Part shown: one piece after another, positions 1 to 8,655 of the stretch | Layout of the letters: each line of letters opens with the position of its first letter | Numbering within the stretch: the stretch's first letter is position 1 | Source of the DNA: Marinobacter sp. es.048 | GTDB taxonomy: Bacteria; Pseudomonadota; Gammaproteobacteria; Pseudomonadales; Oleiphilaceae | Reading direction: 5' to 3' | Assembly (NCBI RefSeq): GCF_900188435.1 | Contig: NZ_FYFA01000001.1 | Span: forward strand, 1,860,001-1,924,000 | DNA length: 64,000 nucleotides | The notes under the pieces: model-generated | What the model was told of the DNA's origin: nothing | What the model saw: only the letters and a program-made list of their open reading frames with translations | Database searches by the model: none | Translations under genes and position numbers: made by a program

Positions 1-1
1 T

Positions 2-1129
2 CAGGGTAGCCTGGCCAGTGTCAGCGCCACCGACCTGGGCGCACTCACCATCACCGAAGCCGTAAAACGCGCCGGCCTGCAGCCTGCGGATGTGCAGGAA
101 GTCATCATGGGCAACGTCCTGCCTGCCGGCCTCAAACAAGGCCCGGCACGCCAGGCCATGCGCAAGGCGGGGCTGCCTGATAACACCGGCGCCACCACCA
201 TCAACAAACTCTGCGGCTCCGGCATGAAAGCCGCCATGTTTGCTCACGACCTCATCAAAGCGGGCAGCAACGACATCATGGTTGCCGGTGGCATGGAGAG
301 CATGTCCAACGCACCCTATATCCTGCAGGGCGTCCGTAGCGGCTACCGCATGGGACCGGGCCAGGCACCCCAGGATCACATGTTCCTGGACGGCCTGGAA
401 GACGCCGAAACCGGTCGCCTGATGGGTGCCTTTGCTCAGGAAATGGCTGACAAGAAAGGCTACACCCGGGAAGAAATGGACGAGTACGCCATCACTTCAC
501 TCACACGGGCCAAGAAAGCCATTGAAACGGGCCTGTTGAAAGACGAAATCGTCCCGGTAACCGTGAAAGGCCGCAAAGGCGACGTGGTCGTCGAGGACGA
601 CGAGCAGCCCCACAACGCTAACATCGAAAAGATCCCGAGCCTGCGCCCGGCCTTTGCCAAAGACGGCACCGTTACCGCTGCTAACGCGTCTTCAATCTCC
701 GACGGCGCCTCCGCGCTGCTCCTGATGCGCGAATCCGAAGCCGAAAAACGCGGCCTCAAACCCCTGGCCCGCATCGTTGGCCATAGTACCCAATCCCAGC
801 ATCCGTCCGAGTTCACCTGCGCCCCGGTTGGCGCCATCGAAAAGCTGTTCGGCAAAACCGGATGGAGCAAAGACGACGTAGACCTCTTCGAGATTAACGA
901 AGCCTTCGCCATGGTCGCCATGATGCCCATCCGCGAACTCGGCCTGAACCCCGAGAAAGTCAACATCCACGGCGGCGCCTGTGCCCAGGGTCACCCGGTC
1001 GGTTCCACCGGCTCCCGTCTGCTGGTAACCCTTATGTACGCTCTCCAGCGTTACGGCAAAAAGAAGGGCATTGCAGCCCTTTGCATTGGTGGTGGGGAAG
1101 CTACTGCCATGGCTATTGAGATGCTTTGA
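2..1129 (+). CDS. Acetyl-CoA C-acetyltransferase (thiolase), 5'-truncated
   Basis: Thiolase family enzyme that condenses two acetyl-CoA or cleaves acetoacetyl-CoA in the cytoplasm. The open frame runs in from the window edge at base 2, so about 375 residues are visible and roughly 15-20 N-terminal residues are missing compared with the usual ~392. The acylated cysteine is in the NKLCGSG motif (codon at 212-214). The NEAFA block, the catalytic histidine in GGACAQGHPVG and the C-terminal CIGGGEA block with the second cysteine follow in the expected order. An internal GTG at 92 is not the true start because conserved thiolase sequence continues upstream. The length and motifs fit a biosynthetic acetoacetyl-CoA thiolase (AtoB/PhaA type), but a beta-oxidation role cannot be excluded from sequence. 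The downstream neighbour is a repeat element, not an operon partner. Confidence 0.93.
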   Translation, partial: QGSLASVSATDLGALTITEAVKRAGLQPADVQEVIMGNVLPAGLKQGPARQAMRKAGLPDNTGATTINKLCGSGMKAAMFAHDLIKAGSNDIMVAGGMESMSNAPYILQGVRSGYRMGPGQAPQDHMFLDGLEDAETGRLMGAFAQEMADKKGYTREEMDEYAITSLTRAKKAIETGLLKDEIVPVTVKGRKGDVVVEDDEQPHNANIEKIPSLRPAFAKDGTVTAANASSISDGASALLLMRESEAEKRGLKPLARIVGHSTQSQHPSEFTCAPVGAIEKLFGKTGWSKDDVDLFEINEAFAMVAMMPIRELGLNPEKVNIHGGACAQGHPVGSTGSRLLVTLMYALQRYGKKKGIAALCIGGGEATAMAIEML

Positions 1130-1174
1130 ACTCGGGAGTTTGGAAGGGGTTGAAAGCGAACTCCAAAGCCCGAT

Positions 1175-1284
1175 GCCAAGGTGGCGAGGGTTCCTCCGAG
1201 AATGTCGGCGGCCATGGATGGCCGACGCCAAGCGCACATGGATGTGCTAGTAGCGGTTCTCGGAGGAACCCTCACCACCTTGGC
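1175..1284. repeat. 110-bp nested palindromic element (REP/MITE-like)
   Basis: Two 28-bp arms (1175-1202 and 1257-1284) are inverted copies with one mismatch. The 54-base interior holds two smaller hairpins: GTCGG/CCGAC around 1204-1226, and GCACAT/ATGTGC at 1234-1247. Both inner hairpins carry CATGGATG at the loop, so the element has a cloverleaf-like form. It contains no credible gene. It sits 45 bases after the thiolase stop and could also act as an RNA hairpin there. A dispersed extragenic repeat is the likeliest identity (inference). Confidence 0.75.
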
Positions 1285-1556
1285 GCTCCCCGCAACTGAC
1301 AGCCGCCGAAAAAAACCACCAAAACCAAAGTGGTTGCATCCAAATTTGTTGTCTATAGTGATTCTGTGCGAAGAAACCCGGCGGCAAACGGCGTTAACAG
1401 AGGGATGATAGCAAAATCATACTTTTGACTGATCAAAGCGCCTGAAGGCGTTAGCTATAGTGCCAACATCACGAGCACTGTGCTTGAAGCCTCCAATACA
1501 TCGTGAACACCAATAATCAGAGCAGCGACTCAGAACAACAATGGAGTAGCCTTCCA
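1285..1556. other. Intergenic region upstream of the DUF1302 gene
   Basis: No gene is supported here. The tract holds a small hairpin (CGCC-TGAA-GGCG near 1440) and an A/T-richer stretch near 1400-1465 that probably carries the promoter of the DUF1302 gene, but no -35/-10 pair with good spacing was found. A GTG at 1503 opens the downstream frame early, but the start at 1557 is better supported. Confidence 0.5.
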
Positions 1557-3392
1557 ATGACAAGAAAAACACATCAATGGCAGCGTTGGACCAAATTACC
1601 GCTGGCCGTGGCAGTTGCCGCCGGCGTATCCGGTCAGGCAACCGCCTATTCGTTCTATGTGGGTGATGTGGAAGCCCAGTTCAACACCACGCTGTCCGCA
1701 GGTGTGGGTTGGCGGGTAGAAGATCGGGACAGCCGCTTGATCGCTCAGGGCAATCTGGGCCCCGAATTTGTTAACACGACTGTTGGGTCATCCACCAACA
1801 ACTATGATGACGGCAACCTCAATTTCGATAAGGGCGATACCTACTCAAAGATCGTCAAGGGTAACAGTGAGCTATATCTCAATTATTATGTCGATAACCC
1901 TTACCTGACGCGGGTTGGAGCTCTCGTCCGAGGTCGCTATTGGTATGACTTTGAGCTGAAGGACGAAAGTCGTGAGCATGTTGAGTTGAATGAAGAGGCC
2001 TCAGGCAATGCGTCAGGAGGCGAACTTCTTGATGCTTACGTATTCTCCGATTGGTACTTCGGCAATGTTCCCGTCAGCCTTCGTTACGGCAAGCAAGTGG
2101 TAAGTTGGGGGGAAAGTACTTTTATTCCGGGCGGTATCAATGTCATTAACCCAGTTGATGTCCCTGCCTTTCGGGCTCCTGGTTCGGAATTAAAAGACGC
2201 ACTTCTGCCGGTTGAGATGTTCTACATGTCGGCGGGTGTGACTGAGAATATTACCCTGGAAACCTTTGTTCAGGCGGATTGGGAACCGATCCGGCCAGAC
2301 GATTGTGGAACCTTCTTCTCGACAAACGACTTCGCGCCGGACGGTTGTGGACCAGTTTTGCTGGCGGGCCAGTTCCCTGATCAAGTTGCCTATGACCGCG
2401 AATTTATAGCTCCTCGGCTAGGGGATCGTGAAGCCGATTCCAAAGATCAGTTTGGTGTGGCCATGCGTTGGTATGTCCCGCAACTCAATGACTCTGAGAT
2501 TGGGTTTTATTTCATCAAATACAATAGTCGCCTTCCATACGTTAGCGGTACGGTTCGAGATGACCGGGAGGGCGAGCGTTTCCCGAGCTACTTCATTGAG
2601 TACCCGGAAAACATCGATCTATACGGTGTGAGTATCAACACCACAACCCCTGGAGGTTGGTCGCTCGGTGCTGAATACAGCTATCGGGACGGAGTGCCGC
2701 TGCAGTGGAACGCCTTTGAATTGATCTATGGAGGCATTCAACAGATTAACGACGAGACTGGTGATCCAGCTAGTCTGCTCCAGCAGCAGCGTGAGGCTGA
2801 GAATCCTGGCGTAGACCTTCGCGGAAGCGAAGTTGATGGCTATGACCGATTCAACGTATCCCAGGCCCAGTTCACTTTGATCAAGTTCTTCGATCAGGTA
2901 ATGGGTGCTTCACGGCTCTCTTTCATCAGTGAATTTGGTGCCACTTATATCCACGACTTTCCGGATACGGACGAGGCACGATACGGCCGCTCAGGTACAT
3001 TCGGGATCGGTGAGCTTCCTGGTGGTGCCTGTGCAGGCACTGGGGCAACTGGCCAAAAACTTAATCTGAATGCCAGTTATTGTACTAACGATGGCTACAC
3101 AACCGACTTCTCCTGGGGTTATCGTGCACGCCTCGTTTGGGATTACCCGAACGCGCTGGCCGGTGTTAACCTGTCACCGCAGCTGGCCTGGAGCCACGAC
3201 GTGCAGGGTTACAGCCCGCAACCTGGCGGCGCTTTCAACGAGGGAAGCAAGGCCATCGGTCTGTCTCTGGAAGCGGTTTACCAGAACAAGATTACCGGCA
3301 ACATCGGTTACACAAACTTTTTCGGCGGCAAGCCGTATAACGAGTTGACTGACCGCGATTTCGTGAGTGCTAGCGTTTCATACTCATTCTGA
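1557..3392 (+). CDS. DUF1302 family outer-membrane protein
   Basis: Predicted outer-membrane beta-barrel protein of the DUF1302 family, about 611 residues. The ATG at 1557 was chosen because GGAG at 1543-1546 gives a usable ribosome-binding site and because the product then begins with a basic segment, a hydrophobic core and an A-x-A cleavage region near residue 30. The earlier in-frame GTG (1503) would bury the signal peptide. The body has many short aromatic-rich amphipathic strands and ends in Tyr-Ser-Phe, the terminal aromatic typical of BAM-inserted barrels. DUF1302 proteins are commonly linked to DUF1329 genes, as here, and to RND exporters, in bacteria that use hydrophobic substrates. 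No direct function is established; transport of a hydrophobic compound is an inference from that linkage. Confidence 0.85.
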   Translation: MTRKTHQWQRWTKLPLAVAVAAGVSGQATAYSFYVGDVEAQFNTTLSAGVGWRVEDRDSRLIAQGNLGPEFVNTTVGSSTNNYDDGNLNFDKGDTYSKIVKGNSELYLNYYVDNPYLTRVGALVRGRYWYDFELKDESREHVELNEEASGNASGGELLDAYVFSDWYFGNVPVSLRYGKQVVSWGESTFIPGGINVINPVDVPAFRAPGSELKDALLPVEMFYMSAGVTENITLETFVQADWEPIRPDDCGTFFSTNDFAPDGCGPVLLAGQFPDQVAYDREFIAPRLGDREADSKDQFGVAMRWYVPQLNDSEIGFYFIKYNSRLPYVSGTVRDDREGERFPSYFIEYPENIDLYGVSINTTTPGGWSLGAEYSYRDGVPLQWNAFELIYGGIQQINDETGDPASLLQQQREAENPGVDLRGSEVDGYDRFNVSQAQFTLIKFFDQVMGASRLSFISEFGATYIHDFPDTDEARYGRSGTFGIGELPGGACAGTGATGQKLNLNASYCTNDGYTTDFSWGYRARLVWDYPNALAGVNLSPQLAWSHDVQGYSPQPGGAFNEGSKAIGLSLEAVYQNKITGNIGYTNFFGGKPYNELTDRDFVSASVSYSF

Positions 3393-3426
3393 ACCCGGAA
3401 AGAATTCGTTGAACGAGGGAATTTAA

Positions 3427-4788
3427 ATGAAACTAAACAAGAAACTACTGGCCACAGGCGTTCTGGCAGCGAGCATGTTTGCCGGCCAGGCCTGGGGTGC
3501 GGTTTCTGCTGAAGAAGCGGCCAAACTGGGTGATACACTGACACCGATGGGTGCAGAAAAAGCCGGTAACGGTGGTGCGATTCCGGCCTGGACCGGCGGT
3601 CTGACGACTCCGCCGGCCGGTTATGAAGGCGATGGCATCTATGTGAATCCGTTCGCGGATGAGCAGCCCCAGTTCACCATCGATCAGAGTAACGTCGAGC
3701 AGTACAAAGACAATCTGTCCCCTGGACAGGTTGCTATGATTGAGCGCTACGATGACTACTTCATGCCGGTGTACGAAACCCATCGTACTGCCGCCTACCC
3801 CAAAGAGGTCATGGATAAGACCGTTGAGAACGCAACCTCGGTTGAGTTGATCAAAGATGGCAACGGGCTGGGTAACTATCAATCTGCCACTCCGTTCCCG
3901 ATCCCTCAGAACGGTCTTGAAGCGATCTGGAATCACATCACCCGATATCGGGGTGGTTCAGTCCAACGGACAGTGGGACAGGTAACCCCGACCGAAGGTG
4001 GCGATTTCTCGGTGGTGAAGTTCCAGGATGAGCTCACCTGGCGGACCTATCTCGCTGATTACGACCCAGGAGAAGACGGGAACGTTCTGTTTTACTTCAA
4101 GCAGGCCATTACCGCACCGGCACGTCTGGCGGGTAACGTACTGCTGGTTCACGAAACCATTGATCAGGTAGCAGAGCCCCGTCGTGCGTGGGTTTACAAC
4201 GCCGGTCAGCGTCGTGTGCGCCGTGCTCCCCAGGTTGCTTATGACGGACCGGGTACCGCGTCGGATGGCATGCGCACGTCTGACAACTTCGACATGTTCA
4301 ACGGTGCTCCGGATCGTTACAACTGGGAATTGGTCGGCAAGAAGGAGATGTACATCCCGTACAACTCTTACAAGCTGGGCGATCGTAACCTGAGCTATGA
4401 TCAGATCATCCAGGCTGGCCATATCAATCAGGAGTACACCCGTTATGAACTGCATCGCGTATGGCATGTTCGGGCAACCCTGAAAGAAGGCTCCCGCCAC
4501 ATCTATGCCCAGCGTGACTTCTACATTGATGAGGACTCCTGGCAGGCAGCCGTCATTGACCACTATGATGGTCGCGGTGAGCTCTGGCGGGTTGCTGAAG
4601 CCCACTTCATGCAGTTCTACGATCAGAACGTACCTTGGTACGCCATCGAAACTCTGTATGACTTGCTGTCTGGCCGCTACCTTGCGCTTGGCCTGACCAA
4701 CGAAGAAGAAAACCCGTATGAGTTTGGCGTTGAGCGTCGCTCAAGGGATTACACGCCTTCTGCTCTGCGCCGTGCCGGTACCCGGTAA
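3427..4788 (+). CDS. DUF1329 family periplasmic/outer-membrane-associated protein
   Basis: A 453-residue DUF1329 protein. Residues 1-25 form a clear Sec signal peptide (KLNKK start, hydrophobic core, AWG-A cleavage), and the ATG at 3427 follows GAGGGA. DUF1329 proteins share the LolA/LolB-like fold that binds lipids, so a periplasmic lipid or hydrophobic-substrate carrier partnering the DUF1302 barrel is plausible (inference). The gene lies 34 bases after the DUF1302 stop on the same strand and is followed by a strong terminator, so the two form a compact bicistronic unit. No truncation is visible; the C-terminal region contains the usual Trp/Tyr-rich blocks. Confidence 0.87.
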   Translation: MKLNKKLLATGVLAASMFAGQAWGAVSAEEAAKLGDTLTPMGAEKAGNGGAIPAWTGGLTTPPAGYEGDGIYVNPFADEQPQFTIDQSNVEQYKDNLSPGQVAMIERYDDYFMPVYETHRTAAYPKEVMDKTVENATSVELIKDGNGLGNYQSATPFPIPQNGLEAIWNHITRYRGGSVQRTVGQVTPTEGGDFSVVKFQDELTWRTYLADYDPGEDGNVLFYFKQAITAPARLAGNVLLVHETIDQVAEPRRAWVYNAGQRRVRRAPQVAYDGPGTASDGMRTSDNFDMFNGAPDRYNWELVGKKEMYIPYNSYKLGDRNLSYDQIIQAGHINQEYTRYELHRVWHVRATLKEGSRHIYAQRDFYIDEDSWQAAVIDHYDGRGELWRVAEAHFMQFYDQNVPWYAIETLYDLLSGRYLALGLTNEEENPYEFGVERRSRDYTPSALRRAGTR

Positions 4789-4807
4789 GCGCTGATCTGC
4801 AGACCTG

Positions 4808-4841
4808 AAAACGGCGGGCCTTCGGGCCCGCCGTTTTTTTT
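4808..4841 (+). terminator. Rho-independent terminator after the DUF1302-DUF1329 unit
   Basis: A GC-rich perfect stem (ACGGCGGGCC / GGCCCGCCGT, with flanking A/T pairs) and a short loop are followed by an uninterrupted T run. It begins about 20 bases after the DUF1329 stop. Confidence 0.93.
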
Positions 4842-5001
4842 ACACCTGAGAAAATCCTTTCACGTCAAAATTTTGCAGCCCACCCCTCAATTGGTTTAAC
4901 CTTCCTGTCATACTAAAGGCGTACCCATTGACGGTCGCCACTCAAAAGTCAGTGCAAGATCCACTTTTCCGGCGGTGCAAGGCAGCTCAGGCCGGAGTTA
5001 A

Positions 5002-7704
5002 ATGGGGCAGTGCGTGAAACCATTCAATGATGGCTGTGCAGCCAACGATGAATTTCAGTCGGCGAATAGTGGTCTTCAGCGAGGTGAGCTGGTCAGGGAC
5101 CTGCTCAGGCAGCGGGTTCAAATCCCCCCGGTTCCGTCTGACTCACTGGCCCGGCCCAGGCTCGATGGCAAAATTTCTGAAGCTCTGACTTCCAGAAGCG
5201 TTCTTTTTATAGAGGCGCCCTGTGGCTACGGAAAATCCCATGCCATAGTCAATGCTCTGGGCAGCGCAGAACTGGACGCTGATCAGGTTCGCTGGGTTGC
5301 ACTGAACTCCCAGGACAATGCGCCCTCCCGTTTTCTGACGTTGCTTGCCATCGCCCTGGATCTGCCCGAAACCCCTGAGCAGGGTTTGCAGAGTGGCGCG
5401 ACCTTCGCGGATACCCTTTCGATGATGCAGGTAGCGCTGGCCCGCAAAAATTCAGGTCAGCCACGGGTTCTGGTGCTGGATAACCTCCAGAATCTCAGCA
5501 ACCCTGCCGTTGTAGATCTGCTTCAGCAACTGGTAGTGGATTTTCCGTCCGGTTCATCCATTGTTCTGATTTCGCGAAAGGCACTGCCTTTCGAAACACA
5601 TAGCCTCGAGCTGGAAAACCGGTTTACACGCCTGGGGTCCGAAGCGCTTGAGTTCTCTCGTTCAGAAACCTTCGAGTTTTTCCGGTCCGCCACGGCGAAC
5701 AGCGAACTCACCAGTGTTGCTGTCGACAATCTGTATTATATGACTGAGGGCTGGGCGACGCCGTTAGCGCTGTATCGCCGAGAGGTTCTCCAGAATATTG
5801 AGCGAAAACCGATTCAGGAAACACCAAGCGTTGAGCGGTTCCTGAAGGAATCGGTTCTTGGCAACCTGACACCGGGTCAGATACGCTCCATGCGCGGCAT
5901 TGCCGAACTAGAGCTGTGTTCCGATGAACTGTTCCTGGCGCTTGAGCCCCTCTTGCCAGAAACCGGTTTCGTTCCCTCCCAGACTGTTGATCGGGGGCTG
6001 CCGCTGAAGCCCATGCCGGGTCGTGGGCGCTGGTACCGCATTAATCCCTTGTTGCAGGAATGGCTGAAGTCGCCGGTAATGGCTGGTTATTCGGAGCGAA
6101 TGCTGCAGGCGAGTCGGTGGTTTGGCGTGCGTGACCAATTCCCGGAAGCGCTCAAGTACGCGCTGCTGGCTGGCGATGCCGAGGAGGTTATCCGCATTGC
6201 CTCTGAAGGGTCAGAGGCCCTGTTGCTGGGGCAGGATACCGCTTCACTTCTTCGTCTTCGCAAGAGCTTGCCGGCACAGCTACTGGAGCGGAGCGTGCGG
6301 CTCAGGATTGTCTATAGCTGGGTTCATGCGATCGGGGGCCAATTTCGTCACGCGCGAGCCCTGATTGACGGTCTGGCCGAGCCTGACCAGAAAGAACAGG
6401 CTGCACGTATCTGTGCTCTGAAAGCCTTTATTTTGCGGGGTGAGGGCAGCGTTGGCCCGGCCCTGGAAATGGCAGACCGGGCCCTGGGCGAGGGCGAGCT
6501 CAGTACGCAGGGGCAGTTGGTTACCCAGATGGTACGCTCCAGTGCCCTGTGCGCAGCGGGTCGGTTCCCGGAAGCGCGGGAAGCCAATCGGGCTGCGTCG
6601 AGACTTGCCAGGGAAGCTGGCGATTCCGGTTCAGAAGCCCTGGCGGTCTACGCCCATGCCCGGATTGAGCTTGGCAAGGGCGCCCTCAAACACGCAGAGC
6701 AGCTGTTACGTACCGGTCTGGATACCGCGATGCAGGAACTCTCCCGTCCCGCCCGAATCGGTGAAACCCGGCTTCAGTTGAACCTGGTGCTGGTGCTCTG
6801 GCATCAGGGCAGGGAAGCAGAGGCAGACCGCTTGCTGGTTACTTGCGGGCGCCATGCCGAACAGACCCGGGATCTGGGGCTGTTGCTTGCGATGACGATC
6901 CGCGTACTGATGTGCCGCGCCCAGGGCCGGCTCGAGGATGCCTTTGTCTGGATTGGCCGGGCGGAACGCACCATGCACTCGTGGCAAGTCGACGAATCAC
7001 TGTTCGTGCCCGTTCTTGAGGCCCTGAAAGCCAATTGCTGGCTATCCCAGAACCAGATCGATAGTGCCGATCAGGCGGTCCGGAAGCTGGCCCCCTATCG
7101 GGAAGCCGGCTGTGTACCGGAGCTCTTCCCCATGATGCCGGGCCTGCTGGATTGCCTTCAGGTACGGGTTGATCTGGCCCGTGGTGACCTGATAAAGGCG
7201 CGAGAAACACTCCAGGGCATCCGCGAGCGCTATGAGGGTGCTATTCCCTGGGGCGTCGAAATGCATATGCGCTTGCTGGAGGCAGTGATCGTTCTGGATG
7301 AAAAGGGGCCGGTGGTTGCCCAGAAGATTTTGTCCACGGTTGTTGCTGAAGCGTCCGAGGAGCACTTTATCAGCCCCTTCAGGGAGCTTCGGAGCGAACT
7401 CCAGGTTTTGATGGTGAAAGGCTTTGGTCAGCTTCCTGAAAGTGCGTTCAAAGAGGCGCTGGGTGAGCTGTTCGAGCTGCAGGAGGTGGCAGGTGTTGTA
7501 GATGCCCTGGCCGAACCCATTAGTGAGCGGGAGCAGGGCGTGCTTGAATTGATCGCCAAAGGGCTGTCGAACCAGGAAATTGCCGACAAACTGCACATTT
7601 CCCTGCACACGGTGAAAACCCACGCCCGCCGAATCAATGCCAAACTGGAAGTAAAATCCCGGACTCAGGCTATTGTGCGCGCCAGAGAACTCGGTTTGCT
7701 CTGA
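5002..7704 (+). CDS. MalT-like LuxR-family transcriptional activator (LAL type)
   Basis: A 900-residue STAND/LAL regulator. Near residues 71-79 there is a P-loop (APCGYGKSH) followed by a Walker-B-like hydrophobic Asp strand (VLVLDNL), then a long helical repeat region resembling the TPR/MalT sensor domain. The last ~65 residues are a LuxR-type helix-turn-helix (GLSNQEIADKLHISLHTVKTH). Such proteins bind ATP and an inducer, oligomerise and activate sigma-70 promoters. GGAG at 4994-4997 lies close to the ATG at 5002. The gene follows the DUF1302-DUF1329 pair but is separated by a terminator and about 200 bases, so it has its own promoter. Regulation of the upstream pair, perhaps in response to a hydrophobic substrate, is an inference from position. 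The inducer is unknown. Confidence 0.88.
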   Translation: MGQCVKPFNDGCAANDEFQSANSGLQRGELVRDLLRQRVQIPPVPSDSLARPRLDGKISEALTSRSVLFIEAPCGYGKSHAIVNALGSAELDADQVRWVALNSQDNAPSRFLTLLAIALDLPETPEQGLQSGATFADTLSMMQVALARKNSGQPRVLVLDNLQNLSNPAVVDLLQQLVVDFPSGSSIVLISRKALPFETHSLELENRFTRLGSEALEFSRSETFEFFRSATANSELTSVAVDNLYYMTEGWATPLALYRREVLQNIERKPIQETPSVERFLKESVLGNLTPGQIRSMRGIAELELCSDELFLALEPLLPETGFVPSQTVDRGLPLKPMPGRGRWYRINPLLQEWLKSPVMAGYSERMLQASRWFGVRDQFPEALKYALLAGDAEEVIRIASEGSEALLLGQDTASLLRLRKSLPAQLLERSVRLRIVYSWVHAIGGQFRHARALIDGLAEPDQKEQAARICALKAFILRGEGSVGPALEMADRALGEGELSTQGQLVTQMVRSSALCAAGRFPEAREANRAASRLAREAGDSGSEALAVYAHARIELGKGALKHAEQLLRTGLDTAMQELSRPARIGETRLQLNLVLVLWHQGREAEADRLLVTCGRHAEQTRDLGLLLAMTIRVLMCRAQGRLEDAFVWIGRAERTMHSWQVDESLFVPVLEALKANCWLSQNQIDSADQAVRKLAPYREAGCVPELFPMMPGLLDCLQVRVDLARGDLIKARETLQGIRERYEGAIPWGVEMHMRLLEAVIVLDEKGPVVAQKILSTVVAEASEEHFISPFRELRSELQVLMVKGFGQLPESAFKEALGELFELQEVAGVVDALAEPISEREQGVLELIAKGLSNQEIADKLHISLHTVKTHARRINAKLEVKSRTQAIVRARELGLL

Positions 7705-7708
7705 AGAC

Positions 7709-7737
7709 GGGGTCTGACCCCAAGGGGGTCAGACCCC
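7709..7737. repeat. Perfect 13-bp palindrome of the GGGGTCTGACCCC type
   Basis: Arms 7709-7721 and 7725-7737 are perfect inverted copies with an AAG loop, between two convergent genes. The right arm supplies the final codons and stop (7729-7731) of the acyltransferase gene. It may also terminate both genes. A related but longer palindrome lies at 18722-18752. Similar GGGGTCAGACCCC-type repeats are dispersed in many gammaproteobacteria and some are linked to REP-associated transposases (general knowledge, not tested here). Confidence 0.75.
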
Positions 7738-8643
7738 AATTTCAGCTTTTCCCTCGGTCTTCAACTCCTCAATTCTCCCATCCTTCTCGGCCCAGATCTC
7801 ACTCACCCAGCGCTGAAACGCGACTCGGGTTTCCCGGTTGTTTTCGTAATCCATCCCCAGAAACTCGCCGGGAATTTCCCGCGTCCGCACCTCAATAATA
7901 ATCCTGCGGATCCGCCCGCACAGGTAATCCCAGAAGCCGGCGCGGCCGTCCGGATACACGATGGTGACATCCAACATGGTATGGATCATCTCACCCATAG
8001 CGCCGAGCACAGACGCGGTACCACCGGCTCTTGGTTTTAAAAGGTGCCTGTACGGCGAATTCTGCCGGTCATGCTTCTCTGGTGTAAACCGGGTGCCTTC
8101 CATAAAGTTGAAAATCGTCACCGGAGTGTAGCGGAACTTCTCGCAGGCGGCCTGGGTGGCGGCCACATCCTTTCCCTTCAGCTCAGGGCGTTTGGCGATC
8201 TGTTCCTTGGTATGGCGGTGCATAAAAGGAAAGTCCAGCGCCCACCAGGCAATCCCCAGAAACGGCACCCAGATCAGCTGCTTCTTCAGGAAGAACTTCA
8301 GCAGTGGAATCCGGCTGTTGAGCACATACTGAATGGCCGGAATGTCGGCCCAGCTTTGGTGGTTGCAGGTGACAAAATACCAGTGCTCCCGGCTGAGATT
8401 CTCTACGCCCCGCACATCCCAGTGGACCTTGTGCAGAAGATCCATCAGCAGGTTGTTGAAACCGATCCAGACCCACGCGATGTTGTTCAGAATCACCGTG
8501 CAGCCCTTGCGAACGGCGGTAATCGGCAGCACCAGTTTAAGCAGGGCGAATACCAGAAGAACCGGAAACAGCACAAATGTGTTACACAGGATAAGCAGGG
8601 CCGCCAAAGTCCCCTTTAGCGGCGCGGGGAGAAAATCGAGCAT
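7729..8643 (-). CDS. 1-acyl-glycerol-3-phosphate acyltransferase family protein (YihG-like)
   Basis: A 304-residue PlsC-family membrane acyltransferase. A hydrophobic N-terminus (about residues 10-45) precedes the catalytic NHQSWAD (HX4D) motif and the EGTRFTPEK motif that binds the acyl acceptor phosphate. The length and the internal hydrophobic stretch match the YihG/inner-membrane acyltransferase group rather than the shorter canonical PlsC. It probably acylates lysophosphatidic acid or a related lysophospholipid in the inner membrane; E. coli YihG affects the fatty-acid composition of membrane lipids. The C-terminal EIGV and stop are encoded inside a palindromic repeat, so the original C-terminus may have been altered by repeat insertion. 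It is transcribed toward the LuxR gene, and the stop codons are only about 25 bases apart. Confidence 0.86.
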   Translation of the reverse strand: MLDFLPAPLKGTLAALLILCNTFVLFPVLLVFALLKLVLPITAVRKGCTVILNNIAWVWIGFNNLLMDLLHKVHWDVRGVENLSREHWYFVTCNHQSWADIPAIQYVLNSRIPLLKFFLKKQLIWVPFLGIAWWALDFPFMHRHTKEQIAKRPELKGKDVAATQAACEKFRYTPVTIFNFMEGTRFTPEKHDRQNSPYRHLLKPRAGGTASVLGAMGEMIHTMLDVTIVYPDGRAGFWDYLCGRIRRIIIEVRTREIPGEFLGMDYENNRETRVAFQRWVSEIWAEKDGRIEELKTEGKAEIGV

Positions 8644-8655
8644 GGGGTAGGGTCT

